In this document: positions 14,599 to 20,605 of the stretch, piece by piece
Layout: every line of letters begins with the position of its first letter
Position numbering within the stretch: position 1 is the stretch's first letter
Source of the DNA: Planctomycetota bacterium
GTDB lineage: Bacteria > Planctomycetota > Planctomycetia > Pirellulales > Pirellulaceae
Assembly (NCBI GenBank): GCA_024277285.1
Contig: JAJRVM010000128.1
Span: 1 to 20,605 of the forward strand
DNA length: 20,605 nucleotides
Direction: 5' to 3'
The notes under the pieces: generated by a model
What the model was told of the DNA's origin: nothing
Databases searched by the model: none
What the model saw: only the letters and a program-made list of their open reading frames with translations
Made by a program: the position numbers and the translations under genes

Positions 14599-17500
14599 TT
14601 ATTTCTTTTTCTCTGATTGTGTCGGCGGTTGGGGCGCGACTTTGGGCGCGGCCTTCACCCCTTGTTTTGGCTTAGCCTGTTGCTCCTTCTTCGCTTTCTC
14701 GGTAATCGCTTTCAGAATCGCATCGGCGATATTACCAACGCTTTTCATGGCTTTGTCCCCGGCGCTAGGTTGCAATTTTATCTCGACTGGCTTACTCGAT
14801 GCCACCGGTTGGTCGGTGAATTTCATCACGAACTCATTTACATTCGTCTTGACCACAACCGTCTGTTTCGACGGATCGGCCTCGATGGAATAGTTGAGCA
14901 TCCGGTCCAATCCATCCGCGGTATAGAGTTCGCGACCGTCTCGCCGGTCGATGAACAGGACGGCGGCTTTATAGGCGCCGCCTGGCGAGCGCGTGGCTGT
15001 TTTTCTACGTCGATTCTGCAGAAAGACAATCGCGGGAGACTCGGGAGCTTGATTCAGTGGCAGGTAGTAGCCGTAGATCTTGGCTGGTGCCGTCCAACGT
15101 GGTTTGCCGGTGGCGCGGCTGATGGAGTAGATGTGGCCATTGATTTCGGGGCAGAGGTCACCGCCGATCGACCCGTAAAACCGAATGTTGCTCGCCGCCT
15201 TACTCGGCTTTTTGCCGTTAACGACGACGGTATAACTGTCCTTGGAGGCCATCACATAAAGTCGAGTGACGTCGCGTTTCGGTTCCAGCTTGGACTCGAT
15301 CACGACGTTGCCGTCCGCTTGGTCGAGGATCACGAATTTTCCATCGGGCTGAAACATGGCCACGGTATCTCGGCTGGGACGCCAACACTGAGTATCATCG
15401 TCGAAGGAACGATTCCATTGTTCTTGTTGATCCCAGGCATCGAAACAGCGCACGGTAAGATGTCTTCCATCGGAGCGGCAGGTGACGACATTGCGACCGG
15501 ATGTAATCCAGCGTTCGACACGTGAAGTCACTTGGCGCCGTCCCACATCGGTTCCATCGGCGGTGCGCAACACGAGTGCTTCGCTGCTCTCCGGCCCGAC
15601 CACGAACGTATAGTCTTCATCACCGAAGATGTCGGACCCTGGAGTCACTCCGGATCGAGCCCAGATGGTATTGCCGGTAAGCGGATCTGCGCAGATGAGT
15701 TCTTGCACCTTCTGGTAGACGACGCCAAGTCGAGTAACAGGCCCGGCCAACCCGATCACGCTATGCGACGTGTCCGAGGGAACGACGCGTGGCGGCCCCC
15801 ATTTACGAGTGATCATTTTCGGGACCATTTGCCGAGTGCGATTCGAGGCGACTACCAGGCTGCTGGAAAGGTCATTGCGCCACAGGACGACGTCACTCTG
15901 TTGGCTGGGACCGCGTAACGCATTGACGGCCATCACTTCAAAGCCGACGTTCATGACCAACAGGTGGCCATTGGCGGAAGCGCGCCCGGCCTTGGAGCTT
16001 GTGCTGAGGAATCGATTGCGATTGCCGAGCAGAATCTGTTGTTGCATCTTGCCCAGCGAATCGCTGAGCTCCAGCGCATTTTTATTCTGGTTGTAGACCA
16101 GCGATTGAAAACGGGGGAACGGTCCGCGGATATCGTCCAGCGTGATCGGGAAGACGCGCGCGTAAGTGGTCAAGGCGCGGCGATTGTGGCGTGTGGTTTC
16201 GCATTTGCCGTTGAGCCAGCGAATCGGTTCTTGGATCCACTTGCGTAGGGCTTCGTTTTGCATGGCCGCTTCTGCCACCTGTTTACCGGTTTGCCCTTCG
16301 AGCGTGGCAATATCGCTCCACCGCGTCGTCAGTTGCTCAAGGCACATGGCGGCCTCTTCCAATTTGTCGGTATCGATCAGCATTTTCGCCAGCAGCGCGG
16401 TCGCCGTAGCGGCGAAGGTCGGGTCATCGACGTTCTGTAGCTCTAGCAGCTGCTGTTCGGCATGCAGCAAGTGTCCTCGGTCCAAGAGCAATCGCGCGAG
16501 TTGCATGCGTGCTTCGAGTCCGGTCGCATGGCCACCAAAATGCTCGACAAACAGGCCCAACTTACTGATCGAGTGAGTCTTCAGGACTTCGTCCAGGTGG
16601 GCACGGATCATCTGGTCGATCGACGGCCGCACTGCGCCGTCGGTTTCGGCGAGCATCTGTTGGATCTGCACGCGCAGCCATCGGTTTCGGTTGATCTGCA
16701 ACTGGCTGTCGATGCGCACCAGTTCCGAGCCGCTGTGGCTGGAACTCCCGAATTCACCGGTTGTCTCCATGGCAGCCAGGCGAACGAAGTACTCGGTCGC
16801 TTGTTGGTACTTGCCAACCTGTTTCATGCCGACCGCCATGGACCGGCAGAAGTCGGCCAGCTCGTCAGGTTGGCTGATCAAGCTTTCCAGTTCGACGGCA
16901 AACTTCTCGTTGGCGGCAAAGTCGTCACGCAGTGCCGACAGCAGCGACCGGACCAGCGACGCGCGAATGCCGTCGTCTTCAGGATTCAACTTGTGGGCAA
17001 GTTGGAAGACTTCGAGCGCTTCACCATGTTTGCCATCATGCAGCAGCAGTTCCGCTCTGCGCGCCAGCGCCCAGGCGTCGTTGGGGTTGTCTTTAAGATG
17101 GTTCGTTACGATCTCACGAAGCGGAGCCGTTTGATAGTAGGTGGCAAGCCAATCGACATTGAGCGAAATAATCTGGTCCTTGTAGGCGACCAGATTCCCC
17201 AGTGTCAAGTCGGTTTCCGTGTCCTGGACAATCTTACCTGTGGCCAGCTCGATTTTGAGCAAGTGGTTAGCGGTTGTGGGCAGGAAATAATGGCCGCTGG
17301 TCAACATGCCGCGCCCACTCGGCAAGCCGACGGGGAGCTTGCAAGTCCACTTGGTCTTGCCGTCCTGCAGCGCGATTGCTTTGACTTGACGTTTGCCGAT
17401 CATGATCGCGTTGCCTTGGTATACGCATCCCGTAAAGAGCATGCCAGTACGGTCGATCGGTTTCCATTTCGACTTACCGGACACCAGGTCCAGGCAGTGC

Positions 17501-19425
17501 AACTTGTCTGATTCCACGGGCGTCGCAAGGACGCAACCATCGGCGATGGTGACGGTCGAGTCCGCCCAACGGTCACCTATTGGCTTTTGCGTATACCGGT
17601 AGCTGGCGATTCCGATCCGCGTGCGCGAACCGCTCAATGCATATTGGTAACCCCAGAGTAACGAACGACTCGATACGTCGACCGCCACCACGGCACCGCT
17701 CGACGTTGGGCAAACCAGCACGCCGTCGGAGAACGACGGAGTTGCTCCAGCCGCGCGACGACTGGGGTCGGTGCGAATACTGCGCGCGTCAACGTGAGCC
17801 AACTGCTGAGCCCATTGCAAGCTGCCCGTGTCCGCGTCGAGCACGACCAAGCGAATTTCCCCGTTGATCTCCGCCAGCACATAGAGCTGGCCCATGAGCG
17901 GAAGCGGCGCGCCCAGGAAAAAGGCTCCCGCTAACTTGGGTTCGTCCGTGCCGTCCTCGTCACCCACGATCCAACGCAGTTTGCCTTGGCCTTTGAGATC
18001 CAGCGCGACCAACTTGTTGGTCGTCATGGTGCTGGCTTGGTTGGGACGCCGGATGCCAAACGGCTGAATGACGACCGACGGAGCGTTCTCGGAACTGAGC
18101 CCCCACAAGATGAAAACGCGCTTGCCGTCGCTCGTCACTTGACCGTAAGGCGCATCGTCCCACATACGCCGGTTCAATTCCAAAATACGCGGGCTGCGAA
18201 CTTGCGTGCGTGGCCGAATCCGGTCGACTTTCCACTCGTCCTCTTCGGGCGCTTCAAACCAGGGGAATTCCCAGATCCGCTTGCCCGTCGCGAAGTCGAC
18301 GCCAAGGAGTCGGCGCGGGGTGCGCATGATGATGACATCGGTCACCGCCAAGGGAGTAATGGTCGGGACTACGGGCACGTTCTGCTCGACGTACTGCTTG
18401 CGGCTCCGCCGAATCATCTCCTCGTCGGACGGATGGTTTGCCGTCTGCACTCGCCACCGCGCGCTCAGCAATGGCGTTCCCGCCGCACTCTCGCCATTGC
18501 GCGCCGGGTTGCCGCGGAACATCGTCCACTGAGTGGCTTCGTTCATCTGGCCAGCGATCTCGGGACCCACGATCTGCTCGAGCCAAGCCAGGATCCGGTC
18601 GATGCCCTTGGGAGCCTCCACGCCGGTGACCGTTACCGCACGCAATGATTCGGCGATCGTGGGGTCGGCTGGATCGAAAAGGGCGACTGTTCGGTTCCCG
18701 ATGCGCAACTTTGAACCAGGTGTTCTGGATTCGAGGCCCTGCAACGTCTTGCGTGCGCGCTCGGGCATGTCGGCCAATACCCAACAGGTTGCCAGCAAGA
18801 CCGATAACTCCGGATCGTATTTTTGCGTTGCATACGTGCTTGCCTCAAGGCGTTGTAATCGCAACGCCGCAGCCAGCGGTCGGCCTTGATCCAAATAATA
18901 CCGTCCGACTAACATCATGGCTTCGTAACCCGCGTCGGTGTGAAAGTAGCGTCGCGTCACGTCGACCACTTGTTGCATGTCGCGCGCCGCCAAAGCACGG
19001 TCGAGTTGCTGTCGGGCGTCGGCACCAAATTTCAACTCGTACAGGGCACGACCTTTCTCCGGCATTCCACCCAAAAGCCGTTGTGCTTCAGTTTTCAGAC
19101 TGCTTTGTGTTCCCGGTTCGTTCGAGCCGCTTAGGAAATAGTCCTGCTCGCTGAAATCGTCCTGGGGATTCGCAAGCAATTCGCCAGACGCCAGGAGTTG
19201 GCCCAATAGCTCGACCGCCTCGCTGAATTGCCCCTCGTCCAGCGCCCGCCGAGCCTTCGTCAGTTGCTGACGCAACGCGCGCGGTGCGGGAAGAAAGATG
19301 TTCGTCACTTGCCCCTTTTTCGTCCCCAGCGGGTTGAACTGGGCCGTTACCTGACCCGATTGGCCAAGCAATAAGGCACTAATCAGGAGGGGAAGCAGAG
19401 CGCGGTTTGAGAGTATGTGCTTCAT
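14599..19425 (-). CDS. Exported double PQQ-type beta-propeller protein with TPR regions
   Basis: About 1608 residues from the ATG at 19425; a TTG codon just upstream is less likely. A Sec signal peptide is visible (LLPLLISALLLGQSGQVTA). An N-terminal helical repeat region (about 50-230) has SEQDYFLSGS, LKTEAQRLLGGMPEKGRALYELKFG and RRYFHTDAGYEA, a pattern I associate with planctomycete PQQ proteins. A first propeller starts at W-TMFRGNPARNG (about 301-312) and runs to about 770, with blade motifs such as LLGVDFATGKRIWEF, VVLDADTGSLQW and LHCLDLVSGKSKW. TPR-like helices follow from about 779 (NPNDAWALARRAELLLHDG), then a second propeller (about 1110-1540; ICADPLTGNTIW, YSISRATGKPRW) and a Lys/Gln/Pro-rich tail. 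PQQ-like blades often serve as binding scaffolds, and no quinoprotein active site was identified. Probably a periplasmic scaffold. Same strand as the MoxR cluster but 600 bp away, so co-transcription is doubtful. Confidence 0.92.
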   Translation of the reverse strand: MKHILSNRALLPLLISALLLGQSGQVTAQFNPLGTKKGQVTNIFLPAPRALRQQLTKARRALDEGQFSEAVELLGQLLASGELLANPQDDFSEQDYFLSGSNEPGTQSSLKTEAQRLLGGMPEKGRALYELKFGADARQQLDRALAARDMQQVVDVTRRYFHTDAGYEAMMLVGRYYLDQGRPLAAALRLQRLEASTYATQKYDPELSVLLATCWVLADMPERARKTLQGLESRTPGSKLRIGNRTVALFDPADPTIAESLRAVTVTGVEAPKGIDRILAWLEQIVGPEIAGQMNEATQWTMFRGNPARNGESAAGTPLLSARWRVQTANHPSDEEMIRRSRKQYVEQNVPVVPTITPLAVTDVIIMRTPRRLLGVDFATGKRIWEFPWFEAPEEDEWKVDRIRPRTQVRSPRILELNRRMWDDAPYGQVTSDGKRVFILWGLSSENAPSVVIQPFGIRRPNQASTMTTNKLVALDLKGQGKLRWIVGDEDGTDEPKLAGAFFLGAPLPLMGQLYVLAEINGEIRLVVLDADTGSLQWAQQLAHVDARSIRTDPSRRAAGATPSFSDGVLVCPTSSGAVVAVDVSSRSLLWGYQYALSGSRTRIGIASYRYTQKPIGDRWADSTVTIADGCVLATPVESDKLHCLDLVSGKSKWKPIDRTGMLFTGCVYQGNAIMIGKRQVKAIALQDGKTKWTCKLPVGLPSGRGMLTSGHYFLPTTANHLLKIELATGKIVQDTETDLTLGNLVAYKDQIISLNVDWLATYYQTAPLREIVTNHLKDNPNDAWALARRAELLLHDGKHGEALEVFQLAHKLNPEDDGIRASLVRSLLSALRDDFAANEKFAVELESLISQPDELADFCRSMAVGMKQVGKYQQATEYFVRLAAMETTGEFGSSSHSGSELVRIDSQLQINRNRWLRVQIQQMLAETDGAVRPSIDQMIRAHLDEVLKTHSISKLGLFVEHFGGHATGLEARMQLARLLLDRGHLLHAEQQLLELQNVDDPTFAATATALLAKMLIDTDKLEEAAMCLEQLTTRWSDIATLEGQTGKQVAEAAMQNEALRKWIQEPIRWLNGKCETTRHNRRALTTYARVFPITLDDIRGPFPRFQSLVYNQNKNALELSDSLGKMQQQILLGNRNRFLSTSSKAGRASANGHLLVMNVGFEVMAVNALRGPSQQSDVVLWRNDLSSSLVVASNRTRQMVPKMITRKWGPPRVVPSDTSHSVIGLAGPVTRLGVVYQKVQELICADPLTGNTIWARSGVTPGSDIFGDEDYTFVVGPESSEALVLRTADGTDVGRRQVTSRVERWITSGRNVVTCRSDGRHLTVRCFDAWDQQEQWNRSFDDDTQCWRPSRDTVAMFQPDGKFVILDQADGNVVIESKLEPKRDVTRLYVMASKDSYTVVVNGKKPSKAASNIRFYGSIGGDLCPEINGHIYSISRATGKPRWTAPAKIYGYYLPLNQAPESPAIVFLQNRRRKTATRSPGGAYKAAVLFIDRRDGRELYTADGLDRMLNYSIEADPSKQTVVVKTNVNEFVMKFTDQPVASSKPVEIKLQPSAGDKAMKSVGNIADAILKAITEKAKKEQQAKPKQGVKAAPKVAPQPPTQSEKKK

Positions 19426-19548
19426 CAATTCGACTCATGTTGTTCGTTTCAAAACCAACCGTGTCGGCGTCCGACCCGTGTCGCTGTCGCCATCACTGTT
19501 GCCCGAGCATAGCACGGCCAGAATAAACGTAACTCGTGATTTATTAAT

Positions 19549-19577
19549 ATCTTACAGAACACGTTTCAGAACGGCAA
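19549..19577 (-). promoter_or_regulatory. Candidate promoter of the propeller gene
   Basis: Minus strand TTGCCG (19577-19572), 17-base spacer, TAAGAT (19554-19549). Each box matches 4 of 6 sigma-70 consensus bases, and the site lies in the AT-richest part of the region. The implied 5' leader is about 117 bases. Planctomycete promoters are poorly defined, so this is tentative. Confidence 0.3.
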
Positions 19578-19996
19578 CTTGACGCCGCTTGTGCCAACTT
19601 TGACGCCGCAAGCCGCAATGCCTCCCCTTTGTCCCACAGCTCTCTGATCCCCGTCGCAGCCCAGTGCCCTTTTCCGGACGGGTTTTCGCGCGCCGTGCAC
19701 ACGCCGCGGCGAATATCGTGGGTAAGTGCCTCGGGAATCGCAGCGAGTTCACTCGTCATTCGATTGCACGCGAAGCGTTCAAGCCCACAACACAACGGGG
19801 GACCCGTGGCGCGAGGCTAACCAGGCAGTCGAGTGACCGACCGGTTTCACCTGCTGCGCGGCGAATAACCGCGTAAATCAGCCGTTTCATAGGCCATTCC
19901 GTGGTCTAAAGGAGCGAAAGCCCGAGAAAAACAGGGGAAACAGAGGGTAAATAGCAGAAATATGCGTCGTTTGCGGGTTTTTTCGGTTGTTCCGGG

Positions 19997-20024
19997 TTGA
20001 ATTTCTACGCTAAGAGTATCTAAT
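19997..20024 (+). promoter_or_regulatory. Candidate promoter of the HU-like gene
   Basis: TTGAAT (19997-20002), 16-base spacer, TCTAAT (20019-20024): 4 of 6 and 5 of 6 matches to sigma-70 boxes. Transcription would begin near 20031, giving a leader of about 66 bases that contains a small hairpin TCCGC-AAA-GCGGA. Confidence 0.4.
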
Positions 20025-20079
20025 CATCGCGTTCCGCAAAGCGGACGGACGTAACCAGTATGTTATCGGATTACCTCAC

Positions 20080-20087
20080 AAGGAGGG
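20080..20087 (+). promoter_or_regulatory. Ribosome binding site of the HU-like gene
   Basis: AAGGAGGG nine bases before the ATG at 20097. It is strong and well placed, and confirms that start. Confidence 0.75.
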
Positions 20088-20096
20088 TAGCGAGCC

Positions 20097-20417
20097 ATGG
20101 CGAAAGCCGCAGCCAAACCACCGACCAAAACAGAGATTGTCACGAACATCGCCGAATCGTGTGACCTGTCAAAGAAGCAGGTTGCCAGCGTTTTTGAAGC
20201 ACTCGGAGTCGAGATTCAAAAGGCGATCGGCAAACGCGGTAGCCCGGGACAGTTCACGATCCCCGGACTCTGCAAGATCACGGTCCAACGCAAGCCTGCC
20301 ACGAAAGAGCGTAAGGGCATCAACCCGTTCACGGGTGAAGAGGCCGTGTTTGCCGCCAAGCCGGCACGCAATGTCGTCAAGATCCGCCCCCTCAAGGGTT
20401 TGAAGGACATGGTGTAG
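20097..20417 (+). CDS. HU/IHF-like histone-like DNA-binding protein
   Basis: 106 residues, somewhat longer than the roughly 90 usual for HU. An Ala/Lys/Pro N-terminus precedes the helical dimerisation part (TKTEIVTNIAESCDLSKKQ, VFEALGVEIQKAI). The beta-saddle and DNA-binding arm follow, with GQFTIPGLCKITVQRKPATKERKGINPFTGEE; the Asn-Pro at the arm tip, which intercalates into DNA in HU proteins, is present. The C-terminus (KPARNVVKIRPLKGLKDMV) is extended and basic, as I recall for planctomycete HU-like proteins. It should bend and compact DNA as a dimer in the nucleoid. It appears to be a single-gene unit with its own promoter, strong ribosome binding site and downstream terminator, divergent from the propeller gene. 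No functional link to the MoxR cluster is implied. Confidence 0.95.
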   Translation: MAKAAAKPPTKTEIVTNIAESCDLSKKQVASVFEALGVEIQKAIGKRGSPGQFTIPGLCKITVQRKPATKERKGINPFTGEEAVFAAKPARNVVKIRPLKGLKDMV

Positions 20418-20484
20418 GTCTTTCCAACACAGAGGGTCTCTCCAACACAGGGTCTCTCTAATCACAGGGTCTCTCTAATCACAG
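20418..20484. repeat. Degenerate 16-18 bp tandem repeat after the HU-like gene
   Basis: Four head-to-tail units begin right after the stop codon: GTCTTTCCAACACAGAGG, GTCTCTCCAACACAGG, GTCTCTCTAATCACAGG and GTCTCTCTAATCACAG. Neighbouring units resemble each other most, as expected from stepwise duplication. The array lies in the 3' untranslated region, between the stop and the terminator. Confidence 0.85.
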
Positions 20485-20546
20485 TGCTGGACCGTCATGT
20501 GGGCCTTGGCTTCGAGGCGCGCAGACGCGACGCAAGAACGAAATTA

Positions 20547-20590
20547 GCCGCCAGTGCGACGTCTTAGACGTTGCCGGCGGCTTTTTTTTT
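20547..20590 (+). terminator. Strong intrinsic terminator of the HU-like gene
   Basis: Outer stem GCCGCC/GGCGGC, small internal loop, inner stem GCGACGTC/GACGTTGC (one G-U pair) closed by TTA, followed by nine T residues (20582-20590). It lies 130 bases past the stop, beyond the tandem repeat. Confidence 0.88.
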
Positions 20591-20605
20591 GCGCCGTTCA
20601 CGGAA

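Larger units (their letters stand above)
19429..20096. other. Divergent intergenic region, no gene seen
   Basis: A 668-bp region between the diverging propeller and HU genes. It holds candidate promoters near both ends and an AT-rich patch at 19535-19556. ORFs of 61-83 codons within it are in GC-rich frames, without ribosome binding sites or recognisable domains. Confidence 0.55.

Noticed and set aside
14617..17511. Plus-strand ORFs of about 300-350 codons opposite the propeller gene
   Set aside because: They mirror a well-supported coding frame with signal peptide and repeated blade motifs; their own translations lack domain features.
19544..19795. 83-codon minus ORF in the divergent region
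   Set aside because: No ribosome binding site or recognisable domain, and its end overlaps the candidate promoter of the propeller gene.

Overview
The window looks like chromosomal DNA of a planctomycete, probably Pirellulales-like. This rests on protein style, not on a marker gene: a very long exported PQQ-propeller/TPR protein with a W-x-x-FRGNPARNG segment, a MoxR-DUF58-VWA cluster of planctomycete type, an HU-like protein with an NPFTGEE arm and RPLKGLKDMV tail, and long GC-rich spacers. No phage, transposase, CRISPR, rRNA or tRNA gene was seen.

Layout. From right to left on the minus strand: a 1608-aa exported double-propeller protein (14599-19425); a 600-bp spacer; a MoxR AAA+ ATPase (12937-13998) overlapping a DUF58 protein (12066-12968); a BatA-type membrane VWA protein broken by a one-base frameshift (9333-11773, read as two ORFs); a second membrane VWA protein (6472-9336) overlapping it by four bases; a membrane protein resembling DUF4175 proteins (3954-6344); an exported coiled-coil protein with a long charged low-complexity stretch (1589-3532); and an exported helical protein (200-1249). 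On the plus strand at the right end is an HU-like DNA-binding protein (20097-20417), divergent from the propeller gene and followed by a strong intrinsic terminator.

How it may work together. MoxR ATPases typically act with VWA proteins as chaperone-like remodelling pairs. DUF58 and the two membrane VWA proteins share the MoxR neighbourhood, and the three downstream genes encode envelope or exported proteins rich in helical/coiled-coil sequence. I infer a cell-envelope remodelling or stress module in which a cytoplasmic AAA+ motor is linked through membrane VWA proteins to extracytoplasmic coiled-coil partners. The substrate is unknown.

The most novel signals are in the spacers. A dispersed 84-85 bp element occurs three times (58-141, 3643-3726 inverted, 11953-12037). 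It has a hairpin whose stem varies by compensatory changes around a constant loop, and a conserved 14-base box 29-30 bases away. Short tandem repeats, two of them with period 7, lie just upstream of three gene starts in the cluster, and another array follows the HU gene.
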